Shown piece after piece: positions 21,431 through 33,402 of a stretch of 64,000 nucleotides of DNA (within the stretch, counting starts at the first letter, position 1; the number at the start of each line of letters is the position of its first letter). This DNA is from Bactericera cockerelli. Lineage: Eukaryota; Arthropoda; Insecta; Hemiptera; Triozidae. A program made the position numbers and the translations under genes. The notes beneath the pieces were generated by a model. The model worked only from the letters and a program-made list of their open reading frames with translations. It ran no database searches and was not told the DNA's origin. Where the stretch lies: contig CM044959.1 in the NCBI GenBank assembly GCA_024516035.1, positions 21,976,741-22,040,740 of the forward strand, read 5' to 3'.

Positions 21431-22837
21431 TATGGATCATTAACAGACAAGAGTGAGTACCGGTAAATTATGTTTTAGTTGGAGTTTTATCCAACCAATA
21501 TCTTTAATGAGCCATATATAGCCAATAATATCGACCTATCATATAATATTTACTGGTATTGTTACTTTTATTACTAATAAAATAATATCATAGAGATATG
21601 TGGGTATGTATTGACCAATTTATTAGAATCATTATTTTTGCTTTTGATTTTTTTTTATTGATAAAGATCAATGGTTTTATTAATACATCATCATCTCTGC
21701 CATATATGGAAATCACTGCTCACTGGGTTCGAATCTCTCAACCTGATAACGAGAGAGTTTTTCTTCGGTCAATGCAGGATCAAAAGATGGACAAGTAACT
21801 CGGTAACTGGATGTTGTGCTCTTACCATGCGGTGGATTTACGACCACTACAGCCCCATGCTACCAATCATAAACTGTCTGAGATGGCATTGCCTGAAATG
21901 GTTCAGTAGCTGATGGCTACTGAGATAGGAGCAGGAATATCAATACACAGTAAACTTGACATCCAATCCACAATACACCAATGACGTCACTGGACAATTT
22001 CAAAAACATCAGCTTTTTAGAGCAAAATGATCTAATAAGATTGCGCTAAAAGGAAACATTGTTAGAATTTCGTAACTTTTGGGTACAGATACAATTCATG
22101 TAAGAAGATTTTCTTGTCACAGGACCACTGCTGTTGAAATATTAATAAAATTAAATTATGTAATGATATTTTTTGTATTGCCTTGAGCTGTATTATCGGT
22201 TCAACCCATCACCCAAACCACCCTGTATCCAAATCGAAATCAGCGCACGATCAACAGTTCCAAATTCCAGTGAGCAAGTGCAATTTGTAACAATAAGAGA
22301 TATGAAACTAAAAACCAAATCGGTTTAAACTGGAACATTGCGAAGAGGTCAGAGTCAATTGGAGAGATTTCATATATTTTTTCGCGGATATTCCGCAGAT
22401 CGCTGATTGGTCGAGCGGAGACAATTGTGAGTGACAGATATCAGAGGAGATAGCGCGGCAAGTATCTAGTGCACCTGTCTATGTGACGGCCAGCCATCTA
22501 ATATGCATGAGATCGTTGGAGATTATAACGGGCGATTCCGCTGCTTGGTGACAGTTGCAGGCGGTTTCACATAATGCTATTCTCTTGCCTGTAAGCTGAT
22601 ACCGCCGCTCTAGCGAATTTACTCCGTGAATCCGGAACGGTTTTGGAATACTCACTGGCATGTTGGCTGTGAAATGCATTTGATTTGATTCGATCATTCT
22701 ATATTATAATGATGAAGGTAATGATTTTTATAGGTTTTCTTGTTTCGGTGATATAAACGAAGAGAACAATGCTCAGTTACCGAATGTTGCGCGGTTTGTG
22801 CCAGTTATAAGGAAAGGAAGACATATTTAAAAAAAAG
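21431..22837. other. No confident gene; possible promoter-like patch
   Basis: Around 22380-22470 the sequence is CpG-richer (TTTCGCGGATATTCCGCAG, GATTGGTCGAGCGG) and is followed by a donor-like GTGAGTGAC. A 72-codon minus-strand ORF at 22479-22697 has a donor-like GTGAGTATT near its start. A first exon or promoter on either strand is possible but unproved. Confidence 0.25.
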
Positions 22838-22919
22838 GATGAGTGTTTTATTGGATGTTTCATTTTCTAGCCATGAAACAGCAGCTGTAGATGCTTGAGG
22901 TCTGTGCAGTAGCCTTCAT
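22838..22919 (-). mobile_element. SINE family A, 3' fragment
   Basis: ATGTTTCATTTTCTAGCCAT followed by GAAACAGCAGCTGTAGATGC and the AGGTCTGTGCAGTAGCC block match the tail half of the minus-strand copy at 31993-32256. Confidence 0.65.
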
Positions 22920-23119
22920 AATAAATAAATATATTTCTTTGTGTTATTATATCACAATTTTAGTGGGTAGCGCAGAATGATAGGCTTTTCCGTATTTTTA
23001 TTATCCCAATATTTATTTTGGCCTACAATTCCACCACTGATCGCTGCTAACATTAAAGCAGCTACTCATTTTTCCTCACGAGGTATGAGTGGACCCCGAA
23101 CACCCAAGTACATAGCAGA

Positions 23120-23200
23120 AAAAAATCCTGCCCCGCTGGGATCGAACCCAGTCACCTTGCTGCAAGCTAGCGCGCTAACTCACTGTCACGTGACTACTAG
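23120..23200 (-). mobile_element. tRNA-like SINE head
   Basis: On the minus strand: AGTGAGTTAGCGCGCTAGCT (A-box region), then GACTGGGTTCGATCCCAGCG (B box) and a GGGGCAGGATTTTTTT end. Likely a SINE head rather than a tRNA gene, because the 5' acceptor arm does not pair convincingly. Confidence 0.45.
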
Positions 23201-25673
23201 TAGCCTTCATAATACCCTGTGCAATACAAATCTACTATCTACTGTATTATGTAGGGATGCGAAATTGACAGTAATGATGTATGAAATTAAAAACTGAATA
23301 AATTGCTTAAAAAACAACCAAAATATTAGAAAAAATCTAATTAACTCTAACTCTCATAAAAATGTCTATTGTGGCCTATAACGATGAAAAAGTTTTATAA
23401 AGTTCTGTGAATGAAACGTAAATCTAAAAGAATTAAATCTTTTAGAATGGCGTAGAGAGCAGTCTAGTCTTAATGCCTTCTGAACAAAGTATAGATAGCA
23501 CAATCTGAAGTATCCATCAGCAAGCTCCTCTGCATAGAAGCAGACAACTTACAAAGTAGACGGCAAATGGCAGTGATAAGTTTGGTTTGCAAAGTTGCGG
23601 AAATATCCTGGTCGGTTAATGGAAGAGGATTAGGAACATGCCGTTAAAAGATAGATTCTTTAATCTTGCGGATTTAAAACCTCTCATCCGATTGATAGAG
23701 AATAAATTGTACCTCTATATTAACGATCGACTTAACATATCTTAAGGATTTCTTGCGAACGTTTCAGCAATTATAAAAAAACATAACAGCATTAACAGCA
23801 ATCTAATTTCGTTGCTGGAGTTGCATGGTGGTGGTTAGGTGGTCTCAGAGTGACTCTAGATGGGTGGGTGGTGGCAGCACATTATATTATTGGAGAGTTC
23901 TGACTAGCCAAGTCCTCCACTCCTGGTTATGCAGGTAGGTAGATTACATCTGATTTGAAGTTCTTGTAACTTGTAACGGTACATCCTGGAAATCATTTTT
24001 TGTTATGAATATGTCCGAGCGTTACATCATAAAATATAATAAAATAAATTTCGGTGGCACGAATTCGAACCAGTCTTGTCTTCTAAACGTATTAAAAGAC
24101 ACTGAAAACAATCTTCAGTATCGTTTCTACGTATTTTATTTTACGAGTATGTATAAATAGCCAACATCAGTCGTATCAGTACTTTCTGTACAATCTAATA
24201 CTATTTCCTTTTCTTCAAGTGTAGATGCCCTGCCTTAGTTGAGGCTGATTTGATTAACACCTTCGCAATTTTCTTTACAGTGGAAGACCAAGCTGTTAAA
24301 AATTGTCGTAAAGTTTATTAGTTTTGCACTTGATTTTATTGTGTCGAGACTTGAGTTATTCTTGAGACCGGATTATAGGGTATTAAGAGATATTCGCACT
24401 TCGCAGGGTTATGATCAACTGCTTTGGTCAAGGTTACCACTGAGGCACTATCTCTACTCACATGAAGTAGCCTCACGTTAATTTTCACAAGACGTTTGGC
24501 AAAATAACATGTTTTGCTTGTATCCCAGTCTCACTAAGGCAGGGTGAGGTTATGTGACTATGGGCAATGTTTGACCAGCGAATGTCGGGTAGAACCCTGT
24601 CGCCCAACAAAAGTTAAAATGACTCTAAACCAAATGAATAGAATAAAGAATGGCGTGTCTAATTAACTAAATTGAAATACCTATACGTACACTAGAGCAG
24701 CACAAATTGGTGTTTGAAGTGGTGAAGACGCTGGTCTGGCAATCCATCAACGTGGGGATCCTTTTGTTCAATTTCCATCCATTTCCTCATAATAACTTAC
24801 GTAGGAATTTGAACAGATTAGTGAAACCATAATTGCTGGAATAAAGGTAGTCAATGGTCTTAACTGGACAATAATATAAGTGTCTATTATTATTATAGAT
24901 ATTATATAAACGAATAAATATACCTATTGCAAACCAATACCAGATGATACCCTCTGCGTGCTTACGTGTGCAGATGAAGACAGCAGATACCGGCAGATGA
25001 GCAGTAATGTTTCCTCAGTATTATTTCACAAACACATGAGTCGATAGCCTTACAGCTTACAGTGTTAGAAGCTAAACGTAAAATCTGACATCATGAAGAT
25101 CGGTGAGATACCCAACATTTCAACGAGAAATGAGTTTTTCATTTCTTCCTCGTTTTCTTCCAGTCTTTGTGGTATCCTCTTGATGGGTAATTGGATATTT
25201 TATCAGGCACTCAAGGATCATGGTCTCTTGTCACTAGTCCTCATCGGTTAGGAAGCACCATTAGCACCGCTTCCTCATCTGCCCACAATAATCAGGCAAA
25301 CACAATCTTGCACGCACTTGTGAATATTTTTGATTTATTTTGCTACTCCGTGAGTTCTTTCCACACGAAAACTTTTTCTTCCATTGGAATTTGTTCGAGG
25401 ATATTGGTAGCTCCTTGAAAAAATGATCGTTAATCATTTTCATCAAACATTTCAATATTATGTTTTAGTAATTTTGCATCAATTTTCATAGTTTCTGCAT
25501 ACTACATATTTGAGATCACGGGTATCTATTATTCATGTGTTACGTTTTTTTTTCTCTCAAAATAAGTTCAGCTACTAGAATTTAGCTTGCATCCGGCCAA
25601 AAAACGAGCCAACCCAATATTTTTGACTTCAAATATAATTAAACCTAATATCAAACGACTATCCACTGTCGAA
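23201..25673. other. No gene recognised
   Basis: AT-rich with scattered short ORFs. A ragged 5S-SINE-like stretch may lie near 24515-24610 (AAGGCAGGGTGAGGTTATGT), too diverged to call. Confidence 0.4.
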
Positions 25674-25755
25674 AGGTCCGCGCCCTATCCGTCCAGTAGA
25701 CACTTTCGACCCATTCTCTGATCGTCCCATTACCCGTTGAAGGAGGCCGCGTCAA

Positions 25756-25992
25756 ATGCAGAAGCAGAAGATCGTCAAGCTTGGAAGACTCTTCACGACA
25801 GCAGATAGTTTTGTGTTTCCCCCTATAGTTAGAGATAGAGCCGACAAAAGTGGTGGTAGTGCGGTGGCTGCAGCCGTCGGGGCAGTCATGGGGTACCTGG
25901 TGGCAAAGTACGTGGAACGAAAATTAGAAACAGAATTGAAGAAGTACAAGTGCATCCTGGCCACAAAGACCTGGCTCTATCGGGGACGCTGA
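25756..25992 (+). CDS. Candidate small protein or terminal exon, 78 codons, unidentified
   Basis: The frame from ATG 25756 to TGA 25990-25992 has balanced composition and higher GC than its surroundings. It contains a small-residue stretch GGSAVAAAVGAVMGYLVAKY that could be one membrane segment (about residues 34-53), then a charged helix (VERKLETELKKYKC) and an end KTWLYRGR. An in-frame TGA lies 18 bp upstream of the ATG. A possible acceptor (TTTCCCCCTATAG, before about 25830) would make only the second half coding. A canonical AATAAA follows about 85 bp after the stop, which supports a transcript 3' end. No family is recognised. Confidence 0.4.
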   Translation: MQKQKIVKLGRLFTTADSFVFPPIVRDRADKSGGSAVAAAVGAVMGYLVAKYVERKLETELKKYKCILATKTWLYRGR

Positions 25993-26076
25993 CAACAACT
26001 GGAGCTGAAACTGAGGATGGGCGAGTGTGCGCCTGTGCGGATGTGTGTAGCAAGTGTAGCATTATCTGGAATGGTC

Positions 26077-26082
26077 AATAAA
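26077..26082 (+). terminator. Poly-A signal AATAAA
   Basis: AATAAA in TGGTCAATAAAATATC, about 85 bp downstream of the stop of the 25756-25992 ORF. It is followed by a T-rich stretch (near 26108-26125), fitting a cleavage and polyadenylation site. Confidence 0.45.
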
Positions 26083-26209
26083 ATATCTATTCGAGTTTCT
26101 GCATATATCTTCAATTTTTTGTCCCTTCATTTGAATTATTTCATTTTCTAGGGTTTCTTAGAAATAGACTTTTATATTTTTACTGAAAACAATAGCTACT
26201 GTTTAAACT

Positions 26210-26428
26210 ATGAATATAAAAGTGTTTCTGACCTACTTGATGCCATTAGTCACCTACAACACCTACATATTCCACAAAAAGGCAAGGGGACACACAACCA
26301 GTACCTCCCATAGCGGCCCGGAACCCATCAGCCCCGAGCGAGGCAGTCAGGTGATTGCTGTGATGAACTCTACAACAGACTACTTTGTAATTTATTTTAT
26401 GCTCACACTCAAGATCCCCAGAGATAAG
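26210..26428 (+). CDS. Possible exon with strong splice donor, unidentified
   Basis: From ATG 26210 the frame stays open through a GC-richer part (ARGHTTSTSHSGPEPISPER, then GSQVIAVMNSTTDYFVIYFM) to KIPRDK. There AAG is followed by GTAAGTAC at 26429, a near-ideal donor. The N-terminal 20 residues are hydrophobic. The downstream acceptor-like TATACTCGTATATACAG (ending 26756) leads into sequence with a stop in the matching frame, so the gene model cannot be completed. Confidence 0.3.
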
Positions 26429-26509
26429 GTAAGTACTATTAAGTACCCAATACTTCATATTGATTCTTGTAAATATGCCTGGATTGCCCGGGCAAGACGG
26501 ATTGTTTAG

Positions 26510-27473
26510 ATGGTATCGCCATGTTTAAATGACTTGGAACATGGTGTTCTCGTTTTAAATTTATTTGATATTTGAAAATTTATTGAATTTTTTTCATGTT
26601 CAGCTCCAAGCTGTTTTGATAAGCACTGAAATGAACATTTTTTGTGACTTCATTAATAATAAACCTAATATTAATGAATGAATAGCATGTTTCATAAAGA
26701 TTATTAAAACAAAAGTTCCGAATGTTTTTATTTCATTTTATACTCGTATATACAGGAATGATGTGGAACATTGCTCCCAACAATTTTTGATCCGCACCTT
26801 GATTATAACAAGTGGAAGTTTCTCCTCTACAGAAGTGTTTCTGGCGCCACAATTGTAGGTATAAATTCCCTATTATGTAGCCACAAGTGTATCCCTGTAC
26901 TATTATGTACTCTGAGGTCTCTGAGTTATCGAAACAACGTCTGTCTATTTTCCATCCTATTTCGTTTTCCTCGTTCTATAGTATACTAAAAATAATGACA
27001 TCTTCCTGATCCTGATGAGAGTGATGAGTGACAAGAAATTTCCTTCCTATATGAAACTTTCTTGACAGCAGATGGTAATTCTTTTCGGTTGTCGGTTATG
27101 AAGGAATTAGGATTGGATGGCAACCACTCTTCTATCACCTAACCAGAATTTAGCACAAAGTTTAAAAAGAAAATCAAATAGTTGTTCAAGCTTGCTATTT
27201 GTACATCGAACTCTTCAGAGATAAGCTTAATGTTTACATTGGTGATAAGATCTCGGATGTCCCGCAGAAAGGGTTTTGGGTCATGACGATTCTCTCTCAT
27301 ACGGTGGGTAATTGGTAATTTTATCAGCGCGATAATCACATGGAGATCCGTGTGAGAAACCGTCAGCCTCCGCTTCCCCGCGGAATCTTAAGCACTAACT
27401 AATAACCAGCTGACCTCTTCCGTGTATCTTAAAGAGCTCCTGCTCCCGACGAAGGCCTATTACATGAGATTTG
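26510..27473. other. No gene recognised
   Basis: AT-rich. Possible downstream exon sequence near 26757-26860 is not supported in frame. Confidence 0.4.
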
Positions 27474-27794
27474 AGCGCGCGATTAGCTCAGTGGTTAAGC
27501 ACTCGCTTGCCATGCGGAAGGTCCCGGGTTCGACCCCCCCGTGCCGACAAAAATTTGTATTCTTAATTTGGTTACAGATGTTTGTAAGGGATACCTTCCG
27601 ATGCGCTCGTGTTGACCCAGCACCTAATGGGGAAGTATTGTGTCACTTCTCGTCCATCAGAGGGGAGGCATACTACGGGATGGGCAGACTACAACACAGA
27701 CCACAAGCGTCTACAGTAGCTCCTGTTTCATGGCTACGAAATAAAAAAGGCTGTGAAACACTCATCTTAAAAAAAAAAAAAATATATATATATA
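27474..27794 (+). mobile_element. tRNA-SINE family A, full copy
   Basis: tRNA-like head GCGCGCGATTAGCTCAGTGG with B box GGGTTCGACC, a loop TTGCCAT (Gly GCC-like), a body of about 230 bp (ATTGTGTCACTTCTCGTCCA, GGCATACTACGGGATGGGCA) and an A/TA tail. The body reads as an open frame here and in the copy at 31993-32256, but this follows from their similarity and is not evidence of a protein. Confidence 0.88.
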
Positions 27795-27841
27795 AGGACA
27801 GTATGTAATGACAGTATGGCTATTGACAGTAATTATAAGGA

Positions 27842-27945
27842 GTCGCTTTACTAATTCTTTGCTGAATTTGGGACTTACCATTGACCATTGGTTACGAGTT
27901 CGCCGCCTTATCGATCGAGCTACTGATTTCGGTTTAATTTGGGAA
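27842..27945 (-). mobile_element. SINE family F, diverged
   Basis: On the minus strand: AGTAGCTCGATCGATAAGGC (A-box region), then a decayed B-box region, and TAGTAAAGCGACTCC in place of TAGTAGAGCGAGTTTG of the 9538-9690 copy. Confidence 0.5.
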
Positions 27946-27984
27946 CATGAAGGTAACAGACAGTGAGATCTACTATGGGACTTT

Positions 27985-28090
27985 GTTGTCGAGACAGGGT
28001 TTTACTGTTGACTCGCTGGAAAGTCAAAAACCAGCTGCACACTCATTGACCTCACCCATCCTTGGCTGGCCCGAAACTAGAATTTGAGCA
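27985..28090 (-). mobile_element. 5S-derived SINE, 3' fragment
   Basis: Minus-strand match to the body and 3' part of the copy at 53537-53805: GGCCAGCCAAGGATGGGTGA, GGTCAATGAGTGTGCAGCTG and the AGCGAGTCAACAGTAAAACC end. Confidence 0.55.
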
Positions 28091-29274
28091 ATATTAAATG
28101 AAATAAGGATAAGAATAAAGCTCTTGAGAATCAAGATGAGCGTGATGTTTGTTCACAGTATGGGGCGGTTTTTAAGGCTCTATTCATATGTATTTGTTCC
28201 TTTTGTATATTTATTTCTGTTCGGAACCGATAATCGTTTACTTTTTATTTATTTGATGTGGAATCTTTTGTTCTTGTTCAGAGAGACGTAAGATTCCCAA
28301 TAAAAGTAGTAGGCTTTAATGTTTCCAAGGAGGAGGTTCAGGTTCTAAAATTAAAAGCATGAGTATGACCTGTTTGTAGGGTTTCAGTTGAAACTCCATA
28401 CAATTAACACTGCGACCTAAGGAGATCTATTGGAACAAGGAATGGGTATTTAGTATGCTTATCTAAAAATTCCAAGACTCGATAGGTTACCACTGATATT
28501 CAAACCCACAGGTAATCCCAGCCCCACACAAGCTTGGTGAGAATGTGGTTAGCCTATGTCCCCAGGTAGGTAGATAGTTTGTGAGGGTTTACCCCCTTCT
28601 CAAAAATCCTCCGATTTTAGAAAGATGGTTAGGAAAAGCAAAATGACTCATGATCTCAATATTATTTTGTCTTGAATTATTATCTTTCAAGATTTTTTTA
28701 AATATATTTACCGACCGAAATAATACCCGGCTTCATCATTATTTTAATAAAGATTTAATATTCAGACGCATCTAGACCCATCAGGACCGAACACCATCAA
28801 GACTCATAGAGCTGTGCATTAATAATTTATTAGTGTAAGTGATACGAGGTGCAATAGTGCATCCATAGTGCACGGAAAGTCACTATCAAGCAAATGTTGT
28901 CCAGCAGGATAGTCAAAGGCAACTAACTTAAGGTGAATAATGAAACTAATTAATATGTGTATTATTATAATATATAATTATTATTATTATTTTCAGAATA
29001 AACGGGTTTAAATGTCCTTTTCTATCTTTATAATTTACAATAATATTCCCGTGTACACGCATGCACGTTATATCTGACTATGATTTAAATTAAATTAAAA
29101 GCAGCACTTAGCAAAAATCAATTTACCTAGGTATTATTTATTTAGTAGTCTATAGCTGTAGGACTGTATATACTATTCATATTTATTATGTATGTAGGTA
29201 CTAGGTTGTATGTTATCGAATAGAAGTAGCTCTAAAAGTGTTAATTTTAGTAATCTGTCTCTCTAAAGTGTAAA
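28091..29274. other. No gene recognised
   Basis: AT-rich; ATT runs near 28965-28995. Confidence 0.5.
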
Positions 29275-29375
29275 AAAAAAAAATTAAAAAAAAAATGAGC
29301 TGCAACCAACCAACCTCAACCATGAGGTTGCCGACCCTATGTAGTTCGGGAAATACAAAGTGAAAGAAGAAGAAG
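29275..29375 (+). repeat. LINE (RTE-like) 3' tail fragment
   Basis: GCAACCAACCAACCTCAACC, ATGAGGTTGCCGACCCTATG and a tail AGAAGAAGAAGAAAG. The same order of blocks occurs at 37430-37550, where GGAAGGGCATCCAGTCGTAA precedes them. That motif is common in RTE-type retrotransposon 3' ends. Confidence 0.45.
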
Positions 29376-30659
29376 AAAGTGTAGTTAAAATAATCTAATA
29401 ATGCTGTGACATGTTTGTCTACACTGTCTACAGTGATTTGAGGTACATGTACTCGTATAACATAAAGAATCATTTACATATAAATATTTCTTCTATAGCC
29501 AAATTATTCTTAAAACTAATACTTAGAATTATTTGTTTAAATATTTATGATAGGTTTATAAACCAGTTCTCAGTTACTAAGATTTTAATTTATTATTATC
29601 AATTATTATTATTTAACCCATAGCAAGGAATAAGTTTAACACAACCGTATTGCTCATTTGATTACCCGTCTCTCAGTTCCACATGTTCAACCGATCTTCT
29701 CTCAACCAAATGATATGCACCGAAAAGCGGCACTTTTAAATAAATATGATAAAAAGACTTCTTATTAAACCAGAAAGTTCCCAACCATAATGCCCGCAAC
29801 TCGAATAAAAAATAAATACAAAGAATTCTCCAGATCGTCTCTTCAGCTCTTTATCAAACTATCATTGGACTCGTAAAATTAATCCGCCCGTTCTTTTTGA
29901 TGTTCTGAAAATCTGAAGAGGTCGTCAAAAAGTTTTATTACCTTGTGAACTTCACCCAAGGGCGTAGTTAGGACATATTTTAGGGCAGTCCCAAGGAGAA
30001 AGAGTCCGTCAGAATTGTAAAATACGACTTGAAATAAATAATGAAAATAGTTTACCAAATTATTTCAATAAGGAGTCTTAGAAATTCAGCGACTCTAACA
30101 AGACATTAAGTTAATCATTATATTATTGGAAAGTAGAAAGTAGCTAAGGTCAAGTGTCCCTAGTGTCGGGCCTGCATGCTAGGCTACTATGACTATATTA
30201 CATGCTAATTAAGTCCTTCGCTTGATGAGCTATTAAGCCATAGGAATAGGAAACTATTTGGTTGACAAAGTTCCTAGCGTGGACATCAAGTGATTAGTTG
30301 GTCTTAATCAAAGGATTCAGAACATTCTAAAGGATTTAAATTTAAGAATTTATCATATTTTATTCCTTCACAAGTGTGGAATTAATACTTCTATCATGAT
30401 GGCATTCTTGTCCGAAAGAGTCTTCTGGTTGAGCAGATCTGATGGACTCTCAAATTCTCAAGTCTGACCGGGAATTAACGTTCACCGAGTGAGTCTGAAT
30501 TGAAATTAAAGAGTGATCATGCACATTTAAGAATAATCATATTTTATATTCGTCAGCCATATCCTTTCTAGCATTTCAAACTACGTTTCAACCGATTCTC
30601 ACACAAGTAAGTATTAAGGTATGAACAGTTCTATCTTCCCTACGCAAGTCTGACCTAAG
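29376..30659. other. No gene recognised
   Basis: AT-rich; nothing recognised. Confidence 0.5.
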
Positions 30660-30715
30660 CCATTTTACTTCCGAGAAATTCTAATATTAGAAATCGAAAG
30701 TATTGTGTTTTCTTA
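30660..30715. repeat. Terminal hairpin of dispersed repeat H
   Basis: TTTTACTTCCGAGAAATTCT, ATATTAGAAATCGAAAGTAT and TGTG form an imperfect hairpin, matching the hairpins at 44660-44697 and 45285-45335. Confidence 0.5.
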
Positions 30716-30794
30716 TCCGCAAGGTCTCTTGCTCAATACTTAAGTTATTGGTCCCAACAATTTGAATAGTTATTTTCCCGTTATACTCAAATCG

Positions 30795-31075
30795 TTGGCG
30801 CCCTTATAAGAGTTTACGTTAGAAAAGGCACCCAGCTGTAAAATGTGGAAGTAGGAGTGCCAGAATCAAACTACCTCAACTATCAACAGACTAGCCAAAC
30901 CCTAACAAGCAAGGCTAGCTTCAGTTCCAAGGAGTTAAAGGCTTATAAAGAAAAAATTCTCATGATGTTTGATGGCACATAGATATTATGTGCTTCAGAA
31001 CGAGCCAACATTTCAACCTAAGTTGGATAGAAACCATCACTCCCCCAGCTGTAGCCAAGCTAGCTACATCAAGAA
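30795..31075 (+). repeat. Decayed LINE-tail-like stretch followed by dispersed repeat D
   Basis: 30795-30910 resembles the RTE-like tail (TCGTTGGCGCCCTTATAAGA, GGCACCCAGCTGTAAAATG). From about 30930, AGGCTTATAAAGAAAAAATT ... CATCACTCCCCCAGCTGTAG ... CTACATCAAGAAGAACAACT matches 63270-63430 over about 150 bp, including the trinucleotide tail. Confidence 0.45.
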
Positions 31076-31992
31076 GAACAACTATGAGGAAGAGTTTGGC
31101 CATTGTCGAGGAGGTTTGGGAAAGGTAATGTGAAGACAGACCAACTAAGAATTATAGAAATAGTTTGTGAGACATAATAAAAATAATATTTTTTTTTTTA
31201 GGATTCAGCACATTAGACTTCGATTTCAGGTGTTAGTTGTTTCAATCCATGCCATGATAAAAAATCTAACGGGCAAAAACCGAAGATTCGTGTGCCCTCT
31301 ACACCATCTATTCTGTGTTAAATTCCTTTCATAATCCTTTGAACCTGGGGACTCTGGAGAGCCATTTTATGATAAGAGAATTGATCTTTCGGTTGAGGTG
31401 ATTTTTTTTTGTAGAATAAAATAGTATTAAAGCAACCAAATTCGAAGAGAGAGAGAGAGAAAGAGGGGTAATTTAGTGGCTTAGTCATTAGCAGTTATGA
31501 GCCGCTTTGACAGGTTGCGAAAGTGCGACACTGTAGACAGCCATTGCCAAATTTGATGGTGGTCACTTGTCACCGAAAATTATAATCCAAATTTATAGGT
31601 TGGTCGTTAAGAACTGGTAGCTGTTTTGACTGGTGTGCGTGTGTGTGCTTGGATGGGGTATGGATACGGATACTTAAAAAAAAAAAAAAAAAAAAAAATT
31701 CAAGTATTTATTACATTAAATTTTTGCAGATTTTAAAAGTTATAAAATGGTACCCTCTCTGAAAGTTAAAAAAAAAACTGTGTTGAGAAAAGGGAGTTCA
31801 GTATTTAAATTGTGGATAATGAAGAATAGGAAACAATAAATAAGAATATTATTATCAGTTCTATTTTTTTTTTTTTAATTTTGTATTTTTTTCTTAAAAA
31901 TATACAATAGCAGACTAATGAAGGAATCTAAAATGGAACTTTTTAAATTTCTTCTTTAAACTAAAGTTGAGTACAAAGACAATAAGGTACAA
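31076..31992. other. No gene; poly-A tract and short GA repeat
   Basis: A run of about 20 A lies at 31676-31698 and a GA repeat at 31446-31462. No gene is recognised. Confidence 0.5.
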
Positions 31993-32256
31993 TTTTTTTT
32001 TTTTTTTAAGATGAGTGTTTCACAGCCTTTTTTTTATTTTGTAGCCATGAAACAGGAGCTACTGTAGACGCTTGTGGTCTGTACTGTAGCCTGCCCATCC
32101 CGTAGTATGCCTCCCCTCTGATGGGCGAGAAGTGACACAATACTTCCCAATTAGGTGCTGGGTCAACACGAGCGCACCGGAAAATATCCCTTACAAACAA
32201 CTGACACCAAATTAAGAATACAAATTTTTGTCGGCACGGGGGATCGAACCCGGGAC
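31993..32256 (-). mobile_element. SINE family A, 5'-truncated copy
   Basis: Starts on the minus strand in the B box (CCCGGGTTCGATCCCCCGTG) and lacks the A-box half. It then follows the whole body of the 27474-27794 copy and ends in a poly-A (poly-T at 31993-32008). The minus ORF here is the SINE body, not a gene. Confidence 0.88.
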
Positions 32257-33185
32257 AGATTCTACCCAAGTTTAAAAGTACCTAATTGAAATCAGTATGT
32301 TCTGACAGGAACACGTTCATCCGATGTGACCTTTGATAAGTTGATATTGAAATGCTCATCATCTCAAGACAAACAAATTTCAAGGAAAATTGGACAGAAA
32401 AAACCAAGACACCCTTTAATCTAAACCTCTGATCAAAATACTAGTTTATTATATCACGTATTCGGTCGTAAAATTTAATATGCCAGAGCTCTTTAAGTAG
32501 TTTGGGTGTAATTCAAAAATCCAAATTCCTCGTGAATTTATTTTGATAGTCCCCAGCCAAAAGAGGACATTAATATTTGATATTGGCGTATGTTTATTTT
32601 TTAAGCAGACTTTGACAAGTGGACGGCAATCTTATAGGATTTTTGCCAAATATAATCCAATATAAGCATTTCCATATGATCTTTCTTCTTACTGTTTTAA
32701 TGTCCACAAACCGAACTAACTAAATAAATTAATTTGAATCCTCAAATGAATAAATTAATTTGAATAACAAAAACGGCAGGAACAGTGAGATAATAATAGG
32801 AGTCCTAATTATTCAACTGATATTCCTCGCACAGCACTGTTCCCTGCAGTTCGAATAATCTCTCACAAAAACCATGTCCAAAAAGGAATACCTAGTTGAT
32901 TTGAATTAAAATTCAATATCTTCAAGCAATCAGAACTGAAATAATCAACTCCTTTGATCTTGCAGCTATTCAAATCTGATAAAGTGTTACCACCGCTAGC
33001 TAACTCAGCAAGGAGTTTCGGAGATATCTGTTCCCGTATCCAAATAAAGTATTATGATTGATAGTGTTTTGCTAATCATAATTATTAAAGAACTTTTAAA
33101 TGAAATATAGGTACTATCAAAAGCACACTCCGGTCAATTTTCAGTAGGAGATCCATAGGCAAGGGCCCGTAGACAGCATGGTAAA
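32257..33185. other. No gene recognised
   Basis: AT-rich; nothing recognised. Confidence 0.5.
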
Positions 33186-33401
33186 TCTTATTATAACAAA
33201 AAAGGACACACTACCTACCTTGTTTTTGTTTGTTGTTGTTTGTCGAGTGTTTAGCAAAACGTAAGAGATAGCGAAATGTTAGAATTGACCCCCAACCATA
33301 TCGCTTGTCCAGAAATTAAAATCAAAAGGCATGCTGTCCAGCAGTACGGCCATGCCTTAGTAAATTTGAAATTAGTCCGTTGCAAGCAGGGCAAACGCTA
33401 G
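33186..33401 (+). mobile_element. Non-autonomous Helitron, second copy
   Basis: TC start (TCTTATTATAACAAAAAAGG), the shared block CCAGCAGTACGGCCATGCCT and a CTAG end, sitting between A (33185) and T (33402). Compared with 18798-19061 it is 48 bp shorter. Most differences are losses of one base from a run (for example GCCAAAACGG to GCAAAACG, and CATTGCTG to CATGCTG). The terminal hairpin is weakened as a result. Confidence 0.85.
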
Positions 33402-33402
33402 T

